A stretch of DNA of 64,000 nt, taken from NCBI GenBank assembly GCA_949128115.1, contig OX421961.1, positions 81,141,277-81,205,276 of the forward strand, written 5' to 3'. Positions 11,214-20,846 of the stretch are shown here, one piece after another (position 1 is the first letter of the stretch; each line of letters starts with the position of its first letter). The notes under the pieces were generated by a model. It searched no databases, was not told where the DNA came from, and saw nothing but the letters and a program-made list of their open reading frames with translations. The position numbers and the translations under genes were made by a program. This DNA is from Anaspis maculata. Lineage: Eukaryota; Arthropoda; Insecta; Coleoptera; Scraptiidae.

Positions 11214-11385
11214 AAGGTGTGCGTTCAGTCAACTTATTTAGCCGCAAGTTTTTATTTTAGTCGTAAGCGCTGCATCGCTTATTGGCTGTTCTGAGGAGGC
11301 TGGCTCATAAAAGCCAATGGGCGTCTCTTCGCTTGCGATTAAAATTATAACTTGCGGCTAAATAAGCTATGACTGAACTCACCTT
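11214..11385. mobile_element. Palindromic MITE, AAGGTG...CACCTT
   Basis: The arms share TTATTTAGCCGCAAGTT and its complement AACTTGCGGCTAAATAA. About 170 bp, nested in the 11164-12153 element. Confidence 0.6.
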
Positions 11386-11693
11386 AAATATCCAGGTTAT
11401 ACCCGGTATTTACCCAAAATCGGGTCTCTAATAGGGTATCTATTTTCACTACCTAATCCATATTTCCCATAATGGAAATCACTTGCGCGCATACCTGTGA
11501 GCGCATACTCCCGCTAGTACAAACGGCTACTACAGACCTCTAGTTCTGGGTTCACAGGTAAGCGCGAAACTCCCGTGGGAAAGGTGGATTGTGATTAACA
11601 ATCCACGTTTCCCACGAGAACATCACGCATACCTGTGAGGATACAACTGGCGGTCTGTAGTAGTCGAATGAACTAGCGGGAATCTGCGCTCAC

Positions 11694-11863
11694 CAGTGGC
11701 GTAACTAGAAGTGCCCAATGGGGGGGGGGGGTCACGACTGAAAAATATGCGAATATGCGAGCCAAACAAATAAAAAAGCGTCGCATTTGTAATTTTTTTC
11801 AGGGAATTCGATGGCCAATGGGGGGGTTTTGACCCCAAAATCCCCCCTCTAGTTACGCCACTG
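11694..11863. mobile_element. hAT-type MITE, 170 bp, 8-bp TSD GCGCTCAC
   Basis: The terminal inverted repeats CAGTGGCGTAACTAGA and TCTAGTTACGCCACTG are perfect over 16 bp. They are flanked by GCGCTCAC at 11686-11693 and 11864-11871. The interior has a G run on one side and a C run on the other. It is too short to code for anything. Confidence 0.85.
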
Positions 11864-12187
11864 GCGCTCACACATATGCGCGCAAGTAATTCCTCGCATG
11901 GGAAAGGTGGATTGGAGAAACAACAACAAACAATATTGATTTTTGTCATATTGTCATGTTTATAAAGCCTTGGAACTTGAAAAAAGAAATCATTCAACAT
12001 TTAACTGTCAACACTGTCAACCGAGCTGTCAACAGTGTCAACTTTTCTGTCAAACTGGGTAGGGTGGGTAAATATCGCTCGGGAAAATACCGGGTAGATA
12101 CCCGATTTATATTTACCTATACCTCTCCGGTAAATACCCGACTCACATCACTGGGCATATCACATAAACAGGTGTAAGGTGTAAGGT

Positions 12188-12400
12188 GTAAGGCATTGTT
12201 AGAATGATTAGAAATCACAATCTCGATCTCGTAAACGCCAAATAAACCAGTATGTGAACAAAACACGTGAAAATGATAGTATTTAGTGAGGTTAGCAGGT
12301 TATTCCGATTGACGCTGACTCCGACATGAATGAAACTTGACAGATGACAATGACACTATTGACATTTTGCCATAAACTCCCTCTACATGTAATCACCCAC
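12188..12400 (+). repeat. Dispersed 210-bp repeat, copy 1
   Basis: The block from GGCATTGTTAGAATGATT to CATAAACTCCCTCTACATG recurs in the same orientation at about 39995-40195 with scattered substitutions. It is preceded by a short tandem array of GTGTAAG units (12171-12192). Class unknown. Confidence 0.7.
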
Positions 12401-12414
12401 AATACAGGATGGTC

Positions 12415-13417
12415 CAACGGAAACACAACAGAGGGTTTTTCGCTTTCGAGCATTATATGCATATTTCACCTCTTTTTTTTTAAAGCTCGTACAGTCGGTT
12501 TTTATATTGAGGAGGACATCTGAAACATATACATCGGAGAATTCCTATCTTTAGCTCCCTCACCCCCACCCACTCCAACTTTTAAGTTTCAATCTACAAT
12601 TTTTAACCCCACCCCCCTTTTTCCTGAAATTGTCTGAGTTTCCAATGTAATATTCTTACCTCTTGATTCCCTTCAGTACAGTCAACTTCATCCTGCACAG
12701 CATCGAGGGAGAAAATTTTCTGTGTAAAAAGTGCCACCCCAATTCATCCCTTCACCCCCCCCCCCCCCCCCCCACCCCACCCCAACTTCAAAATATAAAA
12801 TGATACTGCCTATACTTTGTGACACATCAAATTGAAGGGAATCAAATTCTCTTCCTAATAAAATATTTTCAGAATTTTCAAAAACCCTCTCTCCCACCTA
12901 AAATACTCATGTTGTTCACTCACGAATGCTCAATTTATTAGGAGAGGGGTTGTTGAAAATTTTGGAAAAATTGTTTTCAGAATAAGTATCACTTCTGTGT
13001 TCTGTGGTATCACAAAGAAGGTGATGTCTGTTGAATTTTGAAGTTGGGGCGGGAGAAAGGAAAGGGGTGAATTTGGGTAGCACGACTTTTTTTCCACCAA
13101 AAATTTTCTCCCCAGATGCTATTTAGGATGACGCTGATTGAATTGAAGAGAATTGAGGGGTTAAGAACATAGAATGGGACAGTCAGATAATTTGAGCAAG
13201 AAAAATTGGTGGGGTTATGAATTTTGAATTTTTTTTTCAGAAAGAGAATTTGATTCTGTTTGATTTGATGTATCGCAGGGAGCTGGAGATAGAAATTGGC
13301 CAATGTAGGTTTCAGATGTCCCCCTCGTTATAAAAAACGACGTGTCTGAGCTTTTAAAAAAAAAATTGGGTGGAATGCCCAAAAATTCCCCTGTTGTGCT
13401 TTCGTTGGGCCACCCTG
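12415..13417. mobile_element. TA-flanked foldback, CAGGATGGTCCAACG ends (1.0 kb)
   Basis: CAGGATGGTCCAACGGAAAC at the left is mirrored by CGTTGGGCCACCCTG at the right, with TA on each side. The arms carry pyrimidine-rich runs, including a long C run near 12746-12778. A related interior recurs at 55006-55850. No transposase was seen. Confidence 0.65.
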
Positions 13418-13514
13418 TATAAACTGTACCATATAAAACAAACTTCAACCTTCATGCAAATAAAGCGAGGCCCTCTGAAGCGAGGTTTTCTTCTTCTCCG
13501 TTGGGTGGCCTGAT

Positions 13515-15041
13515 AGGCCAGGCGGTAGGTCATTCTGGATAGAAAAAATTCCGACCAAAGCTTTTATGGTGTCAAACTCTTCGTAAGGTCAGTAGGTATC
13601 TACCACTGAGTTTCCGCCCAAAAACGAGTTGTGCTGATTCCTCCACATCTGCCCAAAGGTAAAAGATGTCTTTAAGGTGCAAAAAGACCTGTTAAACCCC
13701 CGTACTTTTTCATTTTATTTACCTCAATGCAAACGTACAACTCTAACGCAAACATTGGAAGCATTTGTCGTCATCTCTGTGCCAGTCTTACTGTTGAAAA
13801 AAAGATTTCTTTGTGCGGGTCAGATAAATCACATTTAATTGTTTTTCCACACAAGAAAACGATGGAGCAACATGTATTTTGGATGTTTTCTAATAACTTG
13901 TACTTACTGAACTCATTCATGGCGTTAAAGTTTCAATAACAGCATTTTTGAAGACGTTGCCCGCTAAGAAGTGGATAATTTTTACCCGCCTGTTCAGCAG
14001 CAGTTTTTTCAATTTTACCAAACACCGTTCTCGAAAATTTTATAGGGAATGACAAGCTGGAACTGTTTTCTAATGATATTATATCTGGCTTAACTGCGGC
14101 ACGCTTTTTGAAAGTGTGTCAGTAGGAAACTGATTTCTTTCGAGCGGTACTATTTTACCCGCGTGCGGCCATGCCTACTTGACATAGACCGGACTGATTA
14201 CACAAGCTTGGAAATGTACTCTCTTCCAGCTTTGAAACACGACCATTAATGATGAAATAATGTATGATTTCTTCATGAATCAATGTACAAAGTCTCAATA
14301 ATAATGGTCGCGTTTTAAAGCTAGAAAAGAGTACATTTCCAAGCTCGTGTAATCAGTCCGGTCTATGTCAAGTAGGCACGGCCGCACACGGGTGAAACAG
14401 GACCTCTCGAAAAGAAAACAGTTTTTTAGACTTTCAAGTACGTGCCGCGGTAAAGCCAGACACGATATCGTTAGAGAAGAGTTTGAGCTTTTCATTCCTT
14501 ATAAAACTTCCAGAAACGGTGTTTGGTAAAATTGGAAAAATTGCTGCTGAACAGGCCGTGAAAATTATTAACTTTTTTGCTGGCAACATCTTCAAAAATG
14601 CTGTTATTGAAATTTTAGTGCCATAGATGGGCTCAGTGAGCACAAGTTATTGGAAAACATCCAAAATACATGTTGCTCCATCGTTTTCTTGTGTAAAAAA
14701 ACAATTAAATGTGATTTATCTGATCCGCACAAAGAAATCTTTTTTTTCAACAGTAAGACTGGCACAGAGATGATGACAGATGCTTCCAATGTTTGCGTAA
14801 GAGTTGTACGTTTGCATTTAGGCAAATATAACAAAAAAGTAGGAAGGTTTAACAGGTCTTTTTGCACTTTCGAGGCATCCTTTACCTTCGCGCAGATGTG
14901 GAGGAATCAGCACAGCTCGTTTTTGGGCGGAAACTCAGTGGTAGATAACTACTGACCCTACGAAGAGTTTGACACCATAAAAGCTTTGGTCGGAGTTTTT
15001 TCCAGATTGTAGTGATTTTACCGACATACCGCCTGGCCTAT
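13515..15041. mobile_element. Foldback element F1, copy 2 (uninterrupted, 1.5 kb)
   Basis: The left end is AGGCCAGGCGGTA and the right end TACCGCCTGGCCT. The axis lies near 14265, where TGGAAATGTACTCTCTTCC-like sequence is mirrored by GAAAAGAGTACATTTCCA. The arms are near-identical inverted copies, so the open frames at 13727-13939 and 14604-14867 (and 14650-14955) encode mirror-related strings. It lacks the F2 insertion found in copy 1. Confidence 0.8.
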
Positions 15042-16241
15042 GATAAAAAAGCGAGGTTATTTCTTTTTTTTGGATATGTTTTGTCACATTCAAGAAGTAC
15101 TTATACGTTGTTTCAGATTGATTGCTATCTCAGTAGGCATTGGAAGTACATGGTAAAAGTCGCTTTAGCTTTGTCTAGTTCTAAAACGTTTATTGTTTTA
15201 GTCCCAAGTCAGTGTGACATGTCAATCAAAATCAACCGCGAAGTTTTTCAATGTCGTCCAAACTGTCATCTTTCTGTCCACCTAGATAGCTTTTGGAAAG
15301 AAAATCGTAATAAGCACCTATCTACGCAAGTTTTAAGAATCTGTACGTGTTACTTATACAGTTACTGTTGTTCCTGTTAACGTTATACCTACTGTTACTG
15401 TTGTGTTGTTCCTTCATTGGTTTTGATTACCTGATAATTTTCACGCCATGTGTGGAGATCCAGTTCGTTTATCTGCGAGAGAACGTGAACTACTTTGACG
15501 CTGTTACGAAGAATTCTTCAGAGATTCCAACAATGCAGCTGCCAGCATTCAGCGCGTTGCTTTGATCTTTAGTAACGTACTTCACGGTCAAACGCATACT
15601 GGCAAAAAGAAGCCAGATTTGTCACTACTTACAACCAAAAAGTAGCCGTGGATCCCTGAGCCCAGTCGAGAAAAAAACCAGCCGGCGCCCGTTCTCAATC
15701 AAAAAAGTAGGTACAGTACAGTCTGTTGTGCCATATCCTACCAGATTTTGTGCTTCTGTCATCACTAAAAGGCTCGGTTGAAGTAGAACAGCGCAACTCG
15801 GCTTTAGAAGCAGATCTTCCTTTATATCTGATCCCTCTCAAGGCCATGGAGTTTGCTGTACTGCTTTACTATCTACCTGTGTGATATGTGCACAATGTTG
15901 ATTGAGACTGTGGCAAGAACGAAATCTGCTGACTCCCCAGGTGCCTATTTTTTTTAGTCCTGAGATTGGAAACAGAGACGGTTCGACATCAAAACTGCAT
16001 GTATCTTTCTTCAAGTGCACCTTGAATGGGGTGCCGCATGTGATACTCGATAAAAAACTGAAGAAATACTTCCTGACTGAAAGGAGTGAAAGATCTGACT
16101 TATAACCTGAAAATAAATAATGAAGTTTCCATAATATTTACACATTCGATTTGACGTTTTTTGTAACTAAATCTAAAGCTGCATTTAGATTTTCATGACC
16201 TACTGGGATAGCAATATATCTGAAACAACGTATATATGCAT
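15042..16241. other. Gene-poor stretch with a decayed ORF
   Basis: No conserved gene was recognised. A broken frame lies at 15448-15645 (separate entry). Around 15900-16105 a 60-codon open frame ends just before AATAAATAA, but no family was recognised and no good splice pair was found. Confidence 0.4.
15448..15645 (+). pseudogene. Decayed ORF, unrecognised (one internal stop)
   Basis: From the ATG at 15448 the frame reads MCGDPVRLSARERELL, a TGA at codon 17, then 48 further codons (RCYEEFFRDSNNAAASIQ ...) to TAG. The composition after the stop is protein-like (charged helix, no low complexity), which suggests former coding. The LSARERELL...CYEEF...AAASIQRVA pattern is loosely like helix-turn-helix segments of arthropod transposon-associated proteins, but this is only an impression. 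Confidence 0.3.
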
Positions 16242-16460
16242 TCAAGGTTTTTTAATGCCGTAATGTTTCAGCCCCTGATTTGAAAAGGCATCACGTGGGT
16301 CACTACCGGGCCAATCATCTGGCATGAATTCAGTTTGAACTAAAGTGCGGGACTTCCCGCGCATGCCGTTTCGAATTTCGTCCATAAAGTAATCGGTAAA
16401 AAAATAAAGGTGAGTACGGCCCTGTGTACTGTTATATGCTGTCACTGTCATCACTGTCAT
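16242..16460 (-). CDS. Small ORF of 72 aa, unrecognised, divergent from the COA1-like gene
   Basis: Begins MTVMTVTAYNSTQGRTHLYF and ends in a charged segment (TEFMPDDWPGSDPRDAF, then NQGLKHYGIKKP). The Trp/Pro/Asp-rich C-terminal half is protein-like rather than repeat-like, and the sequence has no relatives elsewhere in the window. Only 96 bp separate its ATG from that of the COA1-like gene, which would fit a shared bidirectional promoter. A splice-acceptor-like TTATTTCAG sits immediately before the ATG, so it might instead be an exon of a larger gene. I do not recognise the family. Confidence 0.35.
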   Translation of the reverse strand: MTVMTVTAYNSTQGRTHLYFFTDYFMDEIRNGMRGKSRTLVQTEFMPDDWPGSDPRDAFSNQGLKHYGIKKP

Positions 16461-16556
16461 CTGAAATAATAAGTAATAACCTCAATTATGAATCAACAAA
16501 CGTCAGCATTCAAGAGCGCTAGAATTTTTCAATAATATCAGAGAATAATATTGAAA
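16461..16556. promoter_or_regulatory. Putative bidirectional promoter interval
   Basis: A 96-bp gap between the divergent small ORF and the COA1-like gene. No TATA or initiator element can be assigned. The call is an inference from spacing only. Confidence 0.25.
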
Positions 16557-16949
16557 ATGGTCGTCAGTAACATGACTTTAGTAAAAGTAGCTGCAATAGG
16601 GGGCATGCTAACTGCTTCAATGGGAATGGCAGCAAGGTACAAAATCGACAGCAGAATCAAAGACACCAGTTACTACAAAGAAGCCTTAACAGTTCTACGA
16701 TCAAACAGGGGAGCTGCACACCTCCTGGGCGAACCCATAAAAGAAGGCACCATAGACGTCAGCGACAGCACAAATTACACAAAAACCAACGAAGCTCACT
16801 ACGTAGTTCCTGTTCGAGGCCCTAAACAGAAAGGCACGCTACATTTTTGGGCCCTGAAGATTGATGATGCATGGAAAGTCAACAGGATAGAACTGGGTTT
16901 GAACAACGAACCTCACAGGAGGTTATCAATAAAAACCAGTGATTTGTGA
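16557..16949 (+). CDS. COA1: COA1-like mitochondrial cytochrome c oxidase assembly factor
   Basis: A single-exon gene of 130 codons. Residues about 6-24 form a hydrophobic segment (VKVAAIGGMLTASMG), consistent with one inner-membrane anchor. It is followed by YYKEALTVLRSNRGAAHLLGEPI and a beta-rich part containing VPVRGPKQKGTLHFWALK. This is the order seen in COA1/TIM21-fold proteins: an LG-P 'helix' motif, then VPV-G-kg-l. The family helps early COX1 and complex I assembly. The ATG at 16557 is chosen because the longer frame starts only at a TTG. The 3' end converges on GLE1, with 72 bp between the stop codons. AATAAA signals occur at 17005 and 17010. Confidence 0.75.
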   Translation: MVVSNMTLVKVAAIGGMLTASMGMAARYKIDSRIKDTSYYKEALTVLRSNRGAAHLLGEPIKEGTIDVSDSTNYTKTNEAHYVVPVRGPKQKGTLHFWALKIDDAWKVNRIELGLNNEPHRRLSIKTSDL

Positions 16950-17004
16950 TAATAAAAAATTAACAATAATTGTAATATAGTTTTTTGTACAATAATAAGT
17001 ATGA

Positions 17005-17015
17005 AATAAAATAAA
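17005..17015 (+). terminator. Poly(A) signals of the COA1-like gene
   Basis: Overlapping AATAAA hexamers at 17005-17010 and 17010-17015, about 60 bp after the stop. Cleavage downstream of them would fall near or inside the GLE1 3' end, so the two transcripts probably overlap at their tails. Confidence 0.5.
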
Positions 17016-17021
17016 TTGATA

Positions 17022-18884
17022 TCACCAAAAGTGTTTTGGCAACATGCCATTTGGTTTTTCGAATCGCCCGTTTTTATAATAATCTTGTAATAGACAATCT
17101 AAGCGAGAAACTGGTCCTCCTGAATCGATGGCTTTCATTTGTGGCAAGAATCTTTCTGAAATAATGCGGAGTAGTTTTTTGAACGAATTCCCATAAGCAA
17201 TTTCCATATGAAATCCGATTGATTCCAAGAAAGTGTGTAGTATCGTAGCGGTGATGTCCATGTGCGGATCAAGGTTGAGAATCGACGCTAGATATGACCA
17301 AGCATTGTGTATGCCGAAGGGATTGCTTTCTTGTCCGCTTTTCGGGTTAGCTACCATGATGGCGAAATAGAGTCGGAGAATTCCAGTCATCCTTTTCAGA
17401 AATTTGTCTTGCTTCTCAATTACACCATCTATATACTGATATCCTAGGTTTCTGTAGTAGTCTGCGTCTGATTGTTCTGGACTTTTCGGAATGTAAAAAG
17501 GGACGACGTATGGGCAAACTGTGTAGAAATAGCCCAGAAGAAGCTTTCCAAACTCGGGGAATTCGTTCCATAATGATACAATAATTGTTGCATAACAATA
17601 TGCCGCGTCTGGGCTGCTCGATATCATCAGGTCACCTTGCAACACAAATTTCTTGGCAAGCAAACCCATGCAAAATGGAACGCCTTCAGGGTGTCTAGAC
17701 GCGTTCACTTGTTTATCGCCAACTACAACAGTATTGCCTTGCAACAACGTGGACAATTTCCAGTATTTGTCTTTCAAATGTGACGAGCTCACGGAAGATA
17801 TCGCATTAACGGGAATATTGACGGCTTTTTTACAATCAAACTTGAACTGCTTCAGTTGATCGTCGGAGGCAAGCTTTTGATAAGTCTTCATGTGTTGGAA
17901 TAAATACTGCATCCCTTCTTGATACTTTTTGAAGTTCGTTTTGCTCACGCAATGATCCAAATCTGATGAGGTTGTTGTTACGGCTGCTAAGGGTGTTCGA
18001 ATAGGTTCGCTTGGTGTTTCTATTGGTTTCACCACAGAAGCCGCTTTGGCTCTGGCACTTAATTTGCCGATGGTGTCTGAGGTGCTGCCCTTTAATGCTA
18101 TAATTCGATTAACAAGCTCATGGGCACTTTGCACTTCTGCACGCCCAATTGAGCCACTTTTGCACTTTTTTATGACCGCATCAAAATCGTCCGTTAACAT
18201 TTTCATTGATATCAAATCGTTCTTGATTGCGACCCTGAACTCTTCTGTTTTTGCACAAGAGTTGATCATTTTCACGAGTTCTTGGTAAATGTCACTGAAG
18301 TTGCTCTGACACTTATTGATTTGCTCGATATGTTCCCCAAGCACTTTCTGTTTTTCTCTTTTAATTTCCAATTGTCGCTCAAAATCCATCTTCCGCTGGA
18401 TCAATTCCTGATAGTGTTTGACTGCTTTTTCATTGTTGATGTGAATTTGCTGGACGCTTTGAACAATACATTGCTCTTGTTGTTTCATGGTTTCGACGAA
18501 TTGTTTTTGTTGCAGAAGCCACTGGTCACGGTGCTGTTGCTTCTGTGATTTAGAAAACTGTTCAAATTTCATCAGGCGATTCTTGATGGCGTCTTTGACT
18601 CTGGATTGTCTCTCACATTCTAGTCCTTTCAAAACATGAGAGACCGGAGGTGTGCCGTCGTCGTCGTCGTCGTCGTCAAAATTTTGAGCATTGTCGTTGT
18701 CGACGGTGTCACGTTTAGCAGGAACGGATTTTTGTTCTTCACCATCACTAGTTTTTCTTGGGGAAACGGTCCTGTTGGGCCCAATGGTTAAGTTGTGAAT
18801 GTCGTCAGCGTTCAATAAGCTCAGCTTTTTGAATGCTGATAGCTTCAAGCATTCAAAACCTGACACTAGTTCATCCATGACCAT
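17022..18884 (-). CDS. GLE1: GLE1, mRNA export factor (intronless)
   Basis: A 620-aa open frame with no introns. GLE1, with inositol hexakisphosphate, activates the DEAD-box helicase DBP5/DDX19 at the cytoplasmic face of the nuclear pore to release exported mRNPs. Residues about 70-76 are an aspartate run encoded by a GTC/GAC repeat. A long Gln/Lys-rich coiled coil covers about 85-215 (QQKQFVETMKQQEQ). The C-terminal GLE1 domain (about 330-610) shows the family's landmarks: EGVPFCMGLLAKKFVLQG, LLGYFYTVCPYVVPFY and LRLYFAIMV. The length is near that of other insect GLE1 proteins. Two in-frame ATGs (18884 and 18878) are possible. The frame is intact, with no sign of decay. Confidence 0.95.
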   Translation of the reverse strand: MVMDELVSGFECLKLSAFKKLSLLNADDIHNLTIGPNRTVSPRKTSDGEEQKSVPAKRDTVDNDNAQNFDDDDDDDGTPPVSHVLKGLECERQSRVKDAIKNRLMKFEQFSKSQKQQHRDQWLLQQKQFVETMKQQEQCIVQSVQQIHINNEKAVKHYQELIQRKMDFERQLEIKREKQKVLGEHIEQINKCQSNFSDIYQELVKMINSCAKTEEFRVAIKNDLISMKMLTDDFDAVIKKCKSGSIGRAEVQSAHELVNRIIALKGSTSDTIGKLSARAKAASVVKPIETPSEPIRTPLAAVTTTSSDLDHCVSKTNFKKYQEGMQYLFQHMKTYQKLASDDQLKQFKFDCKKAVNIPVNAISSVSSSHLKDKYWKLSTLLQGNTVVVGDKQVNASRHPEGVPFCMGLLAKKFVLQGDLMISSSPDAAYCYATIIVSLWNEFPEFGKLLLGYFYTVCPYVVPFYIPKSPEQSDADYYRNLGYQYIDGVIEKQDKFLKRMTGILRLYFAIMVANPKSGQESNPFGIHNAWSYLASILNLDPHMDITATILHTFLESIGFHMEIAYGNSFKKLLRIISERFLPQMKAIDSGGPVSRLDCLLQDYYKNGRFEKPNGMLPKHFW

Positions 18885-19016
18885 AATTTAAATAAACAAT
18901 GAAGAATCTCTGGAAAAATTAACTTCCTATCAGGATCGGGATCATCGGGACGTCGCGATGTCGGAAAACAAAAAATGACAATTAATAAGTCAACTGTCAA
19001 CTCAACTTAACTGTCA
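18885..19016. other. GLE1 5' flank
   Basis: A short AT-rich gap between the GLE1 start and the retroelement repeat that begins at 19017. Any GLE1 promoter must lie here or inside the repeat. Confidence 0.35.
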
Positions 19017-20540
19017 CGATTCAGGTATTTTCGCCCGACAAATTTCCACCCGACAGAATGTTCGCCCGACAGATTCTTCATTGTTAAACGTTTGGTATCA
19101 CTGAGAGGAAAAGCATTAAAAGTATGTGGCAACAGGGCTTCAGTTGGGCACGTGGCCGTGAATGGGCCGTGGCCCCCTGGCACGTAGTGTTGTGTTGACG
19201 GTGTTGGACGAGCCAGCCAACACGGATTTTTGATTTTCCGGGCCAACCAAGAAAGTTGCAGACTTGCATCATGTTCGCCCGACACTATTTCGAATTGGAA
19301 TCCTTCATGCCCAATTGCACAAAAATTGGTACATTAAATTCAAGTTCGGTGAGTACCAAATAGGGAATCAAATGTTTAAAACCGAAATAAAATGCAAATC
19401 CTATTACTTCAATGAAAGAACATGATGGGAATACAGCATAATAGCTTACATTTATTTGTATACTGAGACAAACTTGGGCTAACACACTTTTCGCTTAGTT
19501 CCGGTACCTATATACAGTGTGTTCTACAAGCCAAAATAAAGGCTGTCCCACTTGGTTTTGGTGTCTTGGAGCTATATTTTGTATTCTCATTTCCTTCCTT
19601 CCTTGATCATCCTGAGCATTTATAAGTTCATGAGCCACTTGGAGAAATGCTTGTCATATCTTCAAAACCGATGCATCAATAAGCCTTTCTTTGTTGCAGG
19701 TGACTTAACACTAACATTTTGGAAAACCCAAAGCCGACAATGGAGCCATTAGCCAAGATGTGAGAATTCAGCCCGACCCACTTGTTTGCTGAGCCCTCAA
19801 TCCGTCACATCACCAGGATAATCAGCAGTAATCAACATGCATTGACAACATCTTCGCAATGACATGAGTGGAAACAAAGTGGAAAGGAATGAAGACAACA
19901 TGGAACCCCCCCATCTCTGGCCATCTATCTGGCACAAGCCATACAAATCAAGACCACTGTGTATAATAAACAACAATAGCTCACAACAACAATAAGAGAA
20001 ATGTATTGGAACAAACCTGGCCACAACACTTCATTAAGCCAACTTGGGTACCATATATGGATGGAACAACAACTGCAACATCTGAAGAATCATTCACCAG
20101 GTTTCAAGTCCAAATTCAACTCAAACACTACCTAAGAAATCAGAAAGCAACCACAACACATTCTATTGTTATCCGAGAAGTGGCAGCAAAAGAGACTTTG
20201 AAAATGGTTGGAGGCATGAAGTCATCACGTTACAATAAGGATGTATATTGCATCAGTATAGACTTGTTGGAATTAGATGAATGGTTCGAGGCTAACAGAC
20301 TAAAACTAAATCAAGGGAAAACAATACCTTACTTTTGAAATCAAAGGTACCACTCAAAACGCCCTAAATTTCTTAAGACTGCACCTACAACAAAATCTGA
20401 AATGGTTGGCCCACATCAATAGACTAAGCACAACTCTGTCCTCAGCCATTTTTTCCATTTGAAGACTGAGGCAAATGGGAACCAGAGAAGCTGCCCTTAC
20501 AGCGTATCATGCGAATTTTCATAGAGTTTCTCCGAAGATA
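19017..20540 (+). mobile_element. Degenerate non-LTR retroelement repeat, copy 1
   Basis: Begins CGATTCAGGTATTTTCGCCC. At about 19690-19860, pieces in shifting frames resemble an endonuclease domain (VAGDLTLTF; TCIDNIFAM). At 20251-20336 the frame reads WFEANRLKLNQGKT, the C-terminal reverse-transcriptase pattern of Jockey/CR1-like elements. It is followed after a frameshift by LKWLAHINRLS and TREAALTAYHANF, also typical of that region. Many stops and frameshifts show it is dead. The first 1.1 kb recurs at 62874-64000 with only scattered changes. Confidence 0.7.
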
Positions 20541-20712
20541 CACAAGATCCTCATATTGCTGAAGAGTGTAGTCAAGACTATATGCAAAAAATGTAGGAGA
20601 TTCGGTAGCAGGAAGCTTTTTCATAGTTGAAGCTGTTGACAAAAAATGAAGAAAAATTATGTACCTACCCAATCAACTTGAAAAAAAACTTGAAAGTTTG
20701 TTAACTGACTGC
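20541..20712. other. Anonymous spacer
   Basis: Nothing recognisable between the retroelement fragment and the next MITE. Confidence 0.4.
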
Positions 20713-20846
20713 AAGTTCCACCAAAAGCTTTATAAGCGACTTAACTTTAATCTGAGTTAGATGCTATGACACAGCCAATAGCATGGCCAGTTGCTTAGCA
20801 ACTAACTCAGATTAAAATTGACTCTCATAAACTTTTAGCTGAACCA
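20713..20846. mobile_element. MITE with GTTCCACC ends (copy 2)
   Basis: The arms read AAGTTCCACCAAAAGC and GCTGAACC-type at the outside, with TTAATCTGAGTTAG mirrored by CTAACTCAGATTAAAA inside. About 134 bp. Confidence 0.55.

Larger units (their letters stand above)
11164..12153. mobile_element. Inverted-repeat element inserted in repeat X, with nested MITEs
   Basis: The ends CAGTGATGTAAAATACCCGG and GGGTATTTAC-like / CACATCACTG (ending 12153) are inverted. Repeat X is contiguous at this position in the copy near 22430 (GGGCTGGCTGGGC), so this block is a second insertion. It contains nested palindromes at 11214-11385 and about 11480-11885. No ORF was recognised. Confidence 0.55.
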
